DNA from: Whalleya microplaca
Taxonomy: Eukaryota; Ascomycota; Sordariomycetes; Xylariales; Xylariaceae
Assembly: GCA_022497155.1 (NCBI GenBank)
Contig: MU385719.1
Coordinates: 682,001-746,000, forward strand
DNA: 64,000 nucleotides
Reading direction: 5' to 3'
The notes under the pieces are model-generated. The model had not been told where the DNA came from and did not search any database. It saw only the letters and a list, made by a program, of their open reading frames with translations. Numbering within the stretch: the stretch's first letter is position 1; every line of letters starts with the position of its first letter. Both the position numbers and the translations under genes were made by a program. Positions 48,094 to 60,740 of this stretch are shown piece by piece.

Positions 48094-51000
48094 GGTGAAG
48101 ATGTACGTTCGAGTGGAATTAATTAGTTATAGGCGGGAAAGACAGGAAGTGGTGAAATGAATGCGAATTCGAAGCTCTACAGCACCGCGGCGCAAGTTAA
48201 ATAGCAATAGGGGGCGACTTTAGTGCGACGGCTGACTAGATCTATCCTTATGATTCAGAATTAAATTTAAAATAAGACAATGGCAAGCAACGGGCACAAA
48301 GGATGACTTGAGGCTTCCAACAGATGACCAGTCGGATCACACAGAGACAAGGAATGAATCAGAAAGGGTGCTTGCGCGTATATATACATGAAGCCACCAA
48401 CACCGATGAGCTCTGAAGTCACAACAGAGTTATTGCCAGCCCCCCCAAAACTAAGCAAAGCTACCACGGATGTAGGAACGCCAGAGACCCAGCAGACCCA
48501 AGGAACCTTGGAAAGCTTGGAAACTAAGGGTAATGTATGCACATATGCAGATCGGAAAGCGCCTTCATCGGCATGACGAAAAGGGCTGGCTCTTGTAGCG
48601 GCTTGTAGCGGCGAGCCGCTGGCGACCGATAGAAGGTGGCACAGGAACGCGGAGTTGGAGTCTCAGCAACGTAAAGACAACGTAAAAAGGCTACTCCCCC
48701 ACTAAAGAACTCCGGATAAGCCCTGAACTCCCCGCCGCTCTCACCAATGCAATTTTAGCGACCCGTTGCACCATACGGAGCCCGCCGACTCCCCCCAAAT
48801 CCATGGCGGTCTCCTACCCCGAATCGAGCTATATCGGCCGCACTGAGCGAGTTTCCAGCAAGCTATCGTCAGCAAACTTCGAGACTAATAAGAAAGTGCC
48901 CGCTCTGGTTCTGTGTTATATCCACTTTCCTTCTCTCTTACATCCGTGGTGCTTGATAGCGTCCGTCCAACTAATAATAAGCATTCTCCTCCAACATACG
49001 AGATTCGAGGCTTACCTATCAGTTATCGTTACTACATACACGTTCATTCAACCACCGATGTCAGAAGGCTTTTCGGTTGTTGATCATTACTATTGATCGC
49101 TTTCCTTCGTTGCGGGGTTCTCTGCAATCAGCCGGTCTGCAGAACTTACAAGCAACTTACGAGGTTATGATATCAGCATTGCGATAAAGCATGTTGCCAT
49201 ATATGGCAATGCTTTGGGTATCGGAGCAGCTTGCTAGAAGTTGGTTGGGAGATGTCGAGTCCAATTGTTGAACTATCAAGCAATTAGGCACGTTCTCATT
49301 CGATATACTCGTCTGAGTCACGCCACTTACTGTAAAAGTCTGGTTCACGGAAGCTTTGGACTACGAATCATATATACCTGTGGTTTTAACGTATCTACCT
49401 TAGATATTGGATATTGTAGATCGCTCCCGTCTGAAGTTTCAGTATCATGATGTCCATCCTGGAGTTGAGGCACGATATATTGGCCTTGACTTGCTCGAGG
49501 AGCAAGAGAAACAGCATCAATGGTCTCGTAGCAACTACCCGATGGCTGCTTTCAGATGTGTTTGGCAGAAATCACATAACTGTGTATCTCGGGAATACTG
49601 CGTTTGCAACTTGATGACTCCCACATCATATGGTTTTTAAAAGCCCCCTTGGTCACGCATGGCCATCAAACAGGCTTACATCGAGTCTATCTGACACGCA
49701 ACAAACAAAACTAGCTTTTGTACATCCTAGGCTGTCTGTCAGGATATATGACATGGTACTAGTTAAGTAATTACTAATAAATACTAAGATATCATACGAA
49801 TACTGCCTTATCTAGATTACCATGTCCTGGGAACTTCATATATGATCAAACACCTTTACGTACTATGTTACTACTTACCGACCTGATTACATGAGAGGCT
49901 ACTAAAGAATCTCCGTCCGAACCTTGATCTCGTGACAGCACTAAGCTCTTGTTACCCGTATATAGTCTGCCTAAGGTTTGTACCATATGTCTACATTACT
50001 ACAAGTGTCTTAGGTAAGGTGTTTTGGATAATTCAGTAAATGCTCACTGTTCTTAAGCCGACCAAGACTATAAAGTTGGCCGTGTTCTCGAACTTGAGGT
50101 TTCATGAGTTATTCGTAAGTCAGTGCTCTCACGACATATCCATATACAAGTTTAGTCATCATCTATTCATTTCCGTTATGTTAATCTTTGAATTTACTTA
50201 GCGCAATGCCAATGTATTAAGAGTCAGCGACAGTTGATCTAACTTTCTGGATTCATATTAAGTAAATCTCTACTTATAACTTCCAAGCCCAACGTCTCTA
50301 TTGCTTCCATTGAAAGCATTTTGATATTATGTTTACGATTGACTATTTTCTGTATTTAGTTAGCCGCGGGGGCTGACAACAGGTTTACATGATCTACAAG
50401 AGATATAAGGCTGCTGGCGCCAGCCCTATTCAGCTCGACTCCATAATTGTCCAGCCTTCCTTAGCTTAGAAGAGGTTTACAGATCCTACAAGATCCGTGT
50501 CTTTGGAATCAATCCTACAGCAAAATTCAGTATTAGAGACCTATGATGAGCAATTTCTATAGGGACTTCGTAGCAATTGGAACAGGTGTGAACCCACCCA
50601 TTGACTTCAATAGTTTCAACTGACTTCTATCATCAGATCTATTGAGTTAACAATGCAGGAAGTAAAACTATCGAAATACAAATAGCTGTAGCTTCTTGGT
50701 ACCTATTACGAGGATCACTAACTTATAGATAGCTAAGCTACGTTCAAAGATTACTAGTCCTGATAAAATAGGGCTGCGGCTGAGCTCATTGATCATCAGC
50801 GATTTACATGATATGCAGGAACGGCAACCAATTAACCTTGTTATTGCTCAGCTCACCTGAATAGACATCGTGGCGACCTATTTTAGGGCTCTAATGATGT
50901 CACATAGTCCAAGATCTCTATTAGATGCTTTCCTGGGCAGTCGATATGTAATATTCATTGCCATTATTGGTTCAAGGTCGTGGTTAGGTAATACGGTAGA

Positions 51001-51151
51001 GATCCCGAGTACTTACTAGATCTAAGCTTGGCTGAGTAATGTATGGACATCCACAGAGGCGGCCATGAACATATAAGTTCTTGATACAGTGACACAGCAG
51101 AGCTCGATTCCTCTTCTTTCTCTTCCAGAAGCAAAACCACATTCAACTGCC
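48094..51151. other. Long AT-leaning gene-poor region
   Basis: About 3 kb with no supported gene. From about 49650 to 50950 the sequence is rich in TA steps and stop codons in all frames. This would fit decayed repeats, but no terminal repeats or transposase frames are visible. The right end is the PL20 promoter. Confidence 0.4.
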
Positions 51152-52093
51152 ATGTATATCTCAACAAGCACGGTGATTGCGCTATTGGCGCCTTGTATAC
51201 TTGTCTCCGCCGGCCCAGTCTTCAAGAACAAGGGGACAACAGATGGATGGGATAGTACGAACCACGAGCACTGGGGCACCGTGACCCAAGTCAAGGACGA
51301 GTCTTACAAGCCTGATTCGTCACTCAAGATGGTTCAGAAGTACGACTCCAATTACCATAACAGATACCACTCGGAAGTGTACAAGAAAGACGTCTACACC
51401 GTGGGCGATGAGGGCTACTATGGGTTCGCCTTTAGGTTGGATCCGGAATGGGATACTTCTCACGGACAGACATACAACATTGCCCAGTTCATCGCCGACT
51501 TTTCAGACCACCCCGATAATTCGTGCAAGGACACTTGGCTTCCCTCGATGATGAGTGAGTAGCAACCCGACCTATCTATTACCCCCTTCTGTCTCTCTTT
51601 AAAGGAATGGACTCTATATTGGGGTATATTCGAAATTTGTAGCTTCTCCAACATGCCTTGAACTCCCTGACTATCCATCAAATAGTTCAACAACATACTG
51701 ACTCTGAATATCACAGTGTGGGTTGAGCATGACCAGCTCCTCATCCGCCGCAAGGGCGGCGACATGTGCGACAGCAGTCAAGACAAGTTCACGATCGGGA
51801 CCGTCAAGCCAGGCACTTGGCATCGTGTCGTCCTCCAGGCGAAGTGGTCAAGCTCGAACTCGGGCTACTACAAGGTGTGGTTCGATGGCAAGGAGGCAAT
51901 GGAGCGCTCCAATATCGTCACTACATTTAAGGATGAGCAGAAGAAGTTTACATTCCAGTTTCGAACTGGCTTGTATGCGAATGGCTGGCACGATGACAAA
52001 CACATGGAAGGGAACCAGGGGACGAGGCAGCTGTGGATCGATGAGGTCGGCATCGGTAATAAGTATGAAGATGCAGACCCAGGAGAGAAATGA
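51152..52093 (+). CDS. Secreted polysaccharide lyase, PL20 (glucuronan lyase-like)
   Basis: Predicted extracellular beta-jelly-roll lyase cleaving uronic-acid polymers such as glucuronan by beta-elimination; similar fungal enzymes include Trichoderma TrGL. Exons 51152-51554 and 51717-52093 are joined by a 162-bp intron (GTGAGT donor) to give 259 residues, the family's usual size. A signal peptide covers about residues 1-20 (MYISTSTVIALLAPCILVSAG). Family motifs are DGWDSTNHEHWGTV, NRYHSEVYKKD, EGYYGFAFRLDP, YNIAQFIADF, GTWHRVVLQAKW, GYYKVWFDGKE, RTGLYANGWHDD and RQLWIDEVGIG. The start at 51152 is the first in-frame ATG and begins the signal peptide. Its exact substrate is inferred from the family only. 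Confidence 0.87.
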
Positions 52094-52773
52094 GATTGAA
52101 AGTCATAATACCTGAGACGAGATCTCAGAACATCTCTGGTTCTGGCTCTTTTATGTATTTCTATGAGTTTTCAGATCATAAGTGATGCTACACTTTATGG
52201 AGGTCTAAGTTATCCTCATGGTAGCCCTTGTATATACCACCACTTCCCACAATTACTTGACCGCATGCTTCGCCTGTATGCAATAACATTATGAAATGGT
52301 TGACACTTAATATGAAAGGCTCTCATAAATGCAACGAAAGAAAGACCTGTATTTTGTTTTTTGAGGGGTACTAGAAACAATATATGATATAGTATATGCC
52401 TAGGTAGTTGATAAGAGTATGGCCATGATGTATTTCAGTCTACCAAGCTGACAGACTTGTCTAGGCAACCAATATATAAGATTGTGTAACATGATAGTCT
52501 CCAACTACACAAACTAGTGAAAATTTACAGTTTAGATATGATCGCAGTTGTTTGAAGATGCTTTAAGGTATGAAATGTTCAATGATACTGTAATCAATCA
52601 TAAGTATTGCTGTAACTTATAAGTTAAGTAAGCAAGACACACATGGCGGCGGCTGTCAATGTGGAGCTGGTCGGTCTAAGCAAGGACTTAGGCAGGCGCC
52701 AGGGCCTAAAGCAAGACACCGCCCTCCGCTCTGCATCCCAATCTCATCCTTGGCACAGGCTGGGTCCATCCAC

Positions 52774-52826
52774 CTCCGTCCTCGTCCTCGTCCTCGTCCC
52801 TGTCCTTGTCCTAGTCCCTGTCTTGC
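52774..52826 (+). repeat. Imperfect hexanucleotide array (CTCGTC-like)
   Basis: About nine imperfect 6-bp units (CCTCGTCCTCGTCCTCG, then CTGTCC, TTGTCC, TAGTCC and CTGTC). Pyrimidine-rich, upstream of the Rictor start. Confidence 0.8.
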
Positions 52827-53053
52827 GGATACGAACCTCAAGAGACCTCACCACTTATGGCATCGGCATGTTGCGGCTTCTCAATCGCTACCCGACTTTC
52901 TTGCATTTTTGGCAGGACTGTTAGTTCATCTATTCTCAAACCACGAGATAATTACCTGGGCACGCAACCTGTAACTTCAGACAGTCTTCCGTGTTTATTC
53001 CGTTCACTACAATACACAAGCTACAATACACAAGACCGCCCGCTCGTTGCAGT

Positions 53054-53089
53054 CTAACACATCCCCTAACACATCCTCTAACACATCCA
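53054..53089 (+). repeat. Three tandem copies of a 12-bp CTAACACATCCN unit
   Basis: Three consecutive 12-mers differing only in the last base, seen directly, about 240 bp before the Rictor start codon. CTAAC resembles a fungal branch-site core, so these could also touch splicing of a leader intron; this is speculative. Confidence 0.85.
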
Positions 53090-53331
53090 AGTACAAGCTG
53101 GAAACGCTGGCCCGTTCTCACCTTAGCATCCGCGACCGACCGACCAACAAGGCTGTGTACACATCTTCTCTACATCTAGCAGAGACTCTCGCGCAAGTCG
53201 CAGTGCGCGATCCCCGTCCGGCACCCCGGTATTCAATAGATTGCCTATTGGTCACGCCTGAACCTTCACTTCTCCATGAACCGAGCGTCGGCCTTGTCCC
53301 ATAGGCTGGGCGTTCGGTCGGGACTATCACG

Positions 53332-56300
53332 ATGCTGAGCGCCTCTGCGACACCGACTCAGAAGTCGCTAGGCACGCAGCCTCCTAACAATGTCAATTCT
53401 TCAGTTCCTCCTTCACGATCAAGCCTCGATCGAGATGGCAGCGGCCTGCAGCCGCCCGCCTCCAACAATGCAGCCCGGAACCAATCTGCTTCCGCCGTCT
53501 CCTTTGCCCCGAGAGGCTCCTCCTTAAACCCTTCTTCCCAAGCTCCGGGCAGTTTCAGCTCCGAACTACGCAGTCAGATGATGCAATCAAGGGCGGGCTC
53601 GAGGAATGATATTTACAATAGGGACAAGTTGGATGAGGAGGATGAGGAGGTGGCCGAGAATGCACTCAACGCGCTAAAAGATTCACTGGTGCGGGAGATG
53701 AAGATTAAGGAGGGGAGTGAGAACATGCTGGAGGCTTTGAACGCCAAAAAAGCGAAACAGACAAAGGAACAGCGTCAGAGGGTGGAAGCTGAGCTCACAG
53801 CTTCCAACTCGAAAATAAAAGAGCTGAGACAGAAGATTAGCGACGCGCAAAAACCTAAGGCAGTCCCTAGCACACCGACCAGAGTTCGAAACGAAGGCTT
53901 GCTACAGAACAACGGTGTGCGATCACCCCAAAGCGCGTCGAGAAGTGGCGCTGGATCAGACCTCGATGAGCCGGCCGAATCCCCTACCTTTACCCTTGCG
54001 GAGATATTACAAGCCTTGGAGGTCGAGGGGTTGACACCAGAGTATTATGTTGAGCGTGCCAATAGCCTGGTTGATCTTTTCAAGAGACACCCTACCCTGA
54101 AATATGATTTAGTGTGGTCTGTATTTGGAGATCGAATGCAGATGATGCTCCTCAGTGGTAGCCGGGAGGTCGTGGCGTCAGGGTATCGAATGCTTCGATA
54201 CTCCATTTCCGATATTGCGTCTCTCAAGAAGATACGCAGCCTGAACACGGATTTTATGGTCGTTGTCTCTCTTGCCAAGGATCGGAAGGCAGACGTGGAG
54301 CGCGAGCAGGCGCTCAAGTTCGTTCGCGCATTTCTTGATATTAAGGACGGTGTGCGCGAGGTATCTAGAGCGCTTGTCAGAACGATCGCAGCAGTTGCCG
54401 AGAATGCCGAAGACAGACTGCGACCGATCTGCATCGAGACACTTGCAGAGATTCTTCTACGTGATCCTGCACTGCTTGTGGCATCTGGCGGCTTAGCGCC
54501 GCTGTCAGAAGCTCTTGCTGAGGGCTCATATAAATCTCCCGAGTCGCTATCTTCAGCCTTTCTTTTCCTATTGGACGCACCGCAGACCCGCAAGTATTTA
54601 CGGGCCGGATATCAACTGGAGGTTCTATTCACGGCTTTCACAGACGCCTTACTCTCTTACGAAGGGGTCGTCAAACAGAATTCAAAAGCTATTGCCTCGG
54701 CTTTGAAGTCGTGGCCTGGACTCATGACTCTGTCTATGTACAATTTTAGAGCCATTGGGTCTCTGATTTCGAGCTTGATGCTACCAAGCACCGTCGTTCG
54801 GGATACTGTGATAGACTTGCTCTATTCTCTCCTGCGGATCAAGCCTCCCGCGTGGGCAACATCGTATCTTGCTGGGCGACGTTTGACAACATATGGGAGA
54901 GTGGCAACGTTGAAATCTTCCACGCCAAGCAAGGGAGAAGCAATATACGATGATGATGGGACAGAGCAAAACTTCGTGGAACATTATACGGCTCTTCTCC
55001 TAGCCATCTTCATCAAGGCAGGGATGATGCCCAAACTCCTGCTGGTTGCGCAAGACACTGATGACCCAACGCTGAAGCGCAAAACAACTTTGTTAATTGG
55101 CGAAACCCTGAAGCTCGCTAGTAGAATTCTCCCTCCTTCTTGGAGCTGTGATCTACAATTGCTCCCAGAGCTATTTGCAACTGCTGCAGACTTTGAACAC
55201 GACGACGCAATACGTTTCAATGCGACTGGGATTGTTTACCAAATCAGCAGCGTGAATCGGACGCTTTACCGCTCGTCTTCGTCAGGTTATGCTGCTGGCC
55301 ATCTTCCTTCCAGTAGTATGCTTGAAAACTTGGGAACTGTCGAAGAAACACCCAAAGCCAATACTTCAGTTAACACTGACGATGCTACATTCCGTCAGCT
55401 ATTGATAGACTCCGGAGTTCTGAGTCATTCGAATCCCTCCAAATGGAACTGGGATGTTGTTCTGAGGATCATAGAGGGTCCGCTGGTCAATGGGAAGCGC
55501 TTGGAAGAGGCGGTCAAGGCATCAAAATTTGCGAAAAGGATCGTTGGTTTCTACCGGCCTTTCAAGTACAAGTTCTCGGAGATCAAGAGCACGCGAAATA
55601 CTCAAAAGTACGTCAGAGTTGGCTGTGCTTTGATACACACACTGCTACAGACGGCAGAGGGCACGAAATACCTCGCGGACAATAAACTACTGAGACAGAT
55701 CGCCGAATGTCTAGCTCAGTGTGATCCGGTAAGTAATCATGTAATGTGATATTTTTAGACCAATGTGCTGACTGATTTCTACAGACGAGCGGCCTGACCG
55801 CACAGTACCCAATGTTCTCTCGGGACCGTCTTACAGATACCTTGTGTGGCGGCTACTTTCCTATGATGGGCGTACTGTGCAGCGACCCTAAGGGGCTACA
55901 GATGCTAGAGAGATGGCGCATATTTAACATGATGTATCACATTGTCGATTTCAAGCAAAGGCCAGATCTCATCAAGTTGCTTCTTGCCAATCTTGACTAC
56001 AGCCTTCAGGGGCACCCACGCGTACTTTTGTCAAAAGCTCTGACGGCCGGTACGAAGGATATGCGAATACACGCTACCAACGTGTTACGGAAATATGCCA
56101 TACGACAGCGGCTTACCCCAACGGGCCAAGTCATCTCGAATTCCAAGTGGGCTATTCAGCTGCTTGTGACACAGCTGTACGACCCAGAAGTCGAGGTGTG
56201 TGCTACGTCGGTGAAAATTCTCGAGAAGGCCTGTAACAGCAAGGCCTTGCTAGAATACGTCGTCGAATGCCGGCCCGCGCTAGACCATCTGGGTGAGATC

Positions 56301-57404
56301 GGCGCCCCTCTGCTACTGCGATTTTTGTCAACTTCCATCGGTTATCACTATCTGGATGGGCTAGACTATATCAGTAATGAGATGGACGATTGGTTCTTGG
56401 GACGCAACGATACCTATGTCAGCCTGATAGAAGCTAGTCTGGCAAGGTCCTTCGTCGATACGTCAGAAGACCAACCACACAGACTAAGCATGTACGAGGA
56501 TGACTTAGACACGGACCAAGATGGCCATGTACCACCCCACTTCTACCGCGAGTTGTCGCGTACCAAAGAAGGTTGCAAGCTTCTTGAGGTTAAAGGCCAC
56601 TTTGAAGAATTTGCCTCGACAATTAGGGAATATGGTATGCAGTCGGATGACCCGGAACTCATCACCAAGGTCAAGGGCTGCCTGTGGGCAGTGGGCAATG
56701 TTGGTTCGGTGGAACTCGGAGCCCCTTTCCTAGAGTCCACCGATGTGGTTCAAAATATCATCAAGATTGCCGAATCTCATGATGTGATGAGTCTCAGGGG
56801 TACGGCTTTCTTTGTCATGGGTCTGATATCGAGATCCGTACACGGTCTGGAAATACTATCCGAGCATGGCTGGGACTCAAATACTACACCACTTGGAATA
56901 TCTTTGGGGTTCTGCATCCCCTCGGATCTTTCAAAGTTCTTCTCTTGCAAACCTTGGAAGCACGAAATCCCAGCTACCATCACGCTTTCGGACACACAAA
57001 AGACGATCATAGAGCCCCCGCCGAAGGAGTTCAAGGAAGAAAACGAAACGAGCCAACGCATACTGGAGCTGATGGTTGAGTTAGGCGATATGGTCCTTTA
57101 CAAGAAGGCCAAAGTTGAGCTGCTCCAATTACGACATAAGAAAGTACCAGGATTCCGAAACCCAGGTCTGTTTCGCAAGGTCTTATCACTTTTAGAGTGT
57201 CATCATTATAGGCTATCGGACCGACATCTGGTCATCGAGTTGTTTGACAAAAGCGTGCTGAGGCACATTGTCTACGGAGAAGAGAGCGGCGACGAAGTCG
57301 AGAACAGCTCCGGGGACGAACAAAGAACAGAACGGCAACGGAGCACCAGCGACCCGGCTAATTTAGAGAAGGCGACGACAAGGGCTTACAAGGCGTCAAT
57401 CTAG
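53332..57404 (+). CDS. TORC2 subunit Rictor (Ste16/Ste20/Avo3 family)
   Basis: Scaffold subunit of TOR complex 2, which phosphorylates AGC kinases to control actin polarity, sphingolipids and wall integrity. Exons 53332-55728 and 55785-57404 are joined by a 56-bp intron (GTAAGT donor) to give 1338 residues, the usual fungal length. A Ser/Pro-rich start (1-80) is followed by a coiled-coil HR1-like segment rich in Glu/Lys at about 100-180, then the Rictor N-terminal armadillo region (LTPEYYVERANSLVDLF, GYRMLRYSISD, REQALKFVRAFLD) to about 780. The middle domain (MFSRDRLTDTLCGGYFPMMG, RWRIFNMMYH, HATNVLRKY) and the LWAVGNVGS/GTAFFVMGLIS region complete it. The acidic end is Glu/Asp/Ser-rich. The start was taken at the first ATG of the frame. 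Confidence 0.94.
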
Positions 57405-60400
57405 CATCACAACGGGCATGGATGGCGACACACGGAATTTGGATATGGCGAACTGGTCTTTTTTATGGGCGCCAGTGTAAGAGTATATCAGATGAGACAT
57501 GACCCTAGATCGTTCATTGCACAAAACAGGCCTTGCATATTCTCGGGGCACGTCTGCTGGGAGGGGCGGTAGTAGCCAGTTACAAAACAAAAAGGAAGCT
57601 GGCAGCCATTCTACAGACAGACAAAGTGCGAACTTACTACTGAATGTACCATTACTTTTTTTCCTCTTTTTTCTGACATAGGCTGGGAAATATGGGGCCC
57701 CCATGGAGGCAGACTTCGTTCGGCAACGTTTCGATACGGGAGTTGGGCGGTTCGGAGGGGGGGCGAAGGCGGTTCAATCTTCCTCTGGACACATTTATTA
57801 GGCGTTTTTTGAGAGATGCTCTTTCTTGAAGGGATGGAAATACCACAAAAAGCTTTGCGTGTGAATATGAAATGCTTTTGAAAAAATATACTAAACTAAG
57901 TAGCACAAGTTTGTCCTGAGTGTAATTATTCGCAATGTTGTTTATTAAGACGTCCGCGGAACTCCACGTTGAATTTGTTGGTTTGCTACTGTCGCCTTCG
58001 TCTCGGTTTCATCTTAAGTGGGAGTCACCTAGTGGTTCTGTATGTGTAGAAGATATCAATTCATCTTGGCCCCTTGAATGCTAAGTAGCCAGCCTCTGGT
58101 TGTACTTCGATCGAAGATCCTCCGCTATTGTATTCCCCAACTGTCTGTGTGTCTAGGGGTTCTAACCGCCGTCAACACTCCATTCTCCTTTCTACCCTCG
58201 CTCCCGCCCATTTTCATTACCCCGACTCGACAATTGCAGCTTCAAACGGCTGAACATCTCCGCAGAGCGCACCTCCCGAACTTTTGCTCAAAGTCTAGGG
58301 AGCATTCTTATCTGCACACGTAAGTCAAGCTGTCACTTCTGTGTCGAGAGCTAATACCTACATTGACATGTAGATGATAGGCACCTGCATTCTTCGCGTG
58401 TTTGCTACCGCGGTCCCTCCTAGGTTCCTTCTCCTGGGCGGTTGGGAATCAGTGTTTCTTGGCGGTGGCACTTGTAAGTTGTCGATGTACGTTGCGATGG
58501 CTGCTGCTGTTCCAAGGTTGTCGTGCTCCTTATTGACGCTCAATGACAAAACTTGCTCCGTTCCGGTATTGCAAGTACATCTCGAACTTTCAATGAGAAG
58601 GGTTTGAGCCTTAAGTCGGCTGTTCCTTATTCGAACCTATGGTCGTCAGTTCCGAGGATAGGAGACCCTCGAGAAAAGCTATCGAGTGGTTAGACTATAA
58701 CACCAGAGACGAGAGCAGGAGCTCGTTTTGTCGAAACGTTAACCTGTTTGTCAGTCAGTCCATTCCTGCATTTTCTCCCCCCCCCCCGAGTCTCGCTCTC
58801 TCTTCCACATCAACGTCATCGCTTGTCGGTTTGCTCCATTATGAGAGCCTGCTCCTGCCGGAATGCCTCATCGACCTGCCTCCTGTTAGCAACGACGAAG
58901 CCCAGCGATTTCCCTGGACACAAGCAAAACAAGGCACAGGCTCTAGTCCCTCGAACTATTTGAACGCCTCCGCCCCCCAAGTTCATTCTCCTCCCTCTTC
59001 TCTCTTTTCTTCTCTTCGACTATAGGAACTCATCAGCGGGGTAGCTCAAGAATCACCCCGCTGCAGACAGGCTTCACGTGTCATTGCACAGCGACACTGA
59101 ATCTGTCTGGGTTTGTTCTGCAGGCCATGGGACAATTTTTGATCTCTCCACGTCCTTGCGACGATTTCATTTTTTTTCATCGATATCTCTGCTGTGCGCA
59201 GGGAATCGAAGAGGAAACGGGAGAGGTATGAGGAAGATGAAAAGGGGAGCTGGGATCTGGGAGGGTGGAGGAGGCCCTTATATAGTGTGACTGAGGACTG
59301 AGATTCTGGGGGGCGGGTTGTAAGGGTTGTTGAGGGGTCCTTGACCGACGCTATGGCTATGCGGGAGGTTAACCTTATATGAAGTGGTGCTGTAGATAAA
59401 CGAGGAATACAGAGTTTGGCCAGTCAATAGTTTGTGCTCTAGTGGTTTACCGCCTTAAAGTGTCCATGCTCTTAGAACGCCTGGTATTTTACCCATATCC
59501 CTGGGACATATGGGTGACTAATAACAACGAGTAGCACCTGAGGCAGCCGAGCAAGTCACTATAAATGTGGAATGACTCTATTAAGGTTAGTGACTTTTCA
59601 GTGCGCCACGCTCTGTAATTGTGTGTTATTAGGAATGTGAACAACGCAATGTGTCATCTAGTCATATTTTCAGAGGGCTTTGGCTTTAGACATTGATAGT
59701 ATATAAGTGTTGTGAATCCTTGTGGTAAGACTTCACCCAAAGCAGAATGGTTGCCTTCATAGAATTCTACTAAGGCCATTTAAATCTAGCATATGTACTT
59801 GCTGCTGAATATCACCTGTCCTTGATATTGTTAATGTTAGTCTAAATATTATACCTGATAAATAACTAGAAGATCCGTATTATGCTCTATCTGAGGAAGT
59901 GCACTGCAGCACATATTTAGACTTTGACCATACGAGCAATAATAATTTCGCGTAGATAATATGGTTATTCATTAACTAGAGGAGAAAACTAATAATGCAA
60001 TTAAGGCTTACTATTAATGTCATCCAAGCTGGAGCTTTGAGCCATTGTGACCTAGGGCAACTGTCTACCCCTACATGTAGACTAACAACATGGTGGAATT
60101 GTAGAGAGCGTTTGTGTTGGATTTGGTACATAGCATGAATGCCTAAAGAAAACGATGAATTATAAAGAGAAGAAATAACTAGTTTGCTTGAAGCTGTACG
60201 CAGAGGGTCCATTCCAGAGACTTTCCATCTTATCTGGAAGACTCAGATATCGTAGCGCAAACCGGAATTGTGAGAACTTTCTCTGAGATAGATAACCTGA
60301 TCAGCCCCTATACCTGATCCTGAACAACAATCATCATGAGAGTAGCCTCTATTGTCTGACCAGGACCTCGGGACTTTCATTATTAGACCCGTTTTCCCCC

Positions 60401-60740
60401 TCTCATAAATCCCCTATCGCCAGGCAATCGGCTGTTGTAATCCCCTAGTAAATCTCATTCTGTAGCTGTTGAAACACGAGAGTGGGACTTTATCTCGTAG
60501 AACGAGGATAGTCCAGAGGCCTCGACTGTCGAGCGTAGTACATGCACATGTGTAGGAATACACTTCCCGAGATGATGAGACTAGGAAAAACCCTACATTT
60601 CATAGCAATCACATTCGATGACAAGCACTTCAAGTTCAGCAATCATTTTTGCAGCTCGTGCTTGATATCATAGCCTATGGCAACAGGGCCAGCTTTTCCG
60701 ATCCTAACAGTTCATCTAGAATATAACACCCCTACAGCCT
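57405..60740. other. Convergent gene-poor region, 3.3 kb
   Basis: No supported protein gene between Rictor and RRP5. Pyrimidine-rich tracts around 58140-58260 and 58960-59030, a C9-10 run near 58780 and a hairpin at 59035-59062 suggest a promoter or non-coding transcript in the middle. From 59580 to 60300 the sequence is AT-rich. Confidence 0.4.
59035..59062 (+). other. Perfect 8-bp hairpin downstream of a pyrimidine tract
   Basis: AGCGGGGT at 59035-59042 is complementary to ACCCCGCT at 59055-59062 with a 12-base loop. It follows a CT-rich run of about 40 bases ending ACTATAG. The structure is seen directly; the role is unknown. Confidence 0.5.

Larger units (their letters stand above)
52094..53331. 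other. Spacer and Rictor 5' region with short tandem repeats
   Basis: No gene supported. It contains a degenerate CTCGTC/CTGTCC hexamer array at 52774-52826 and a 12-bp triplicate at 53054-53089, both likely in the leader or promoter of the Rictor gene. Confidence 0.4.

Noticed and set aside
54045..54593. 182-residue minus-strand frame within Rictor
   Set aside because: Low-complexity Ser/Arg-rich antisense of the armadillo region.
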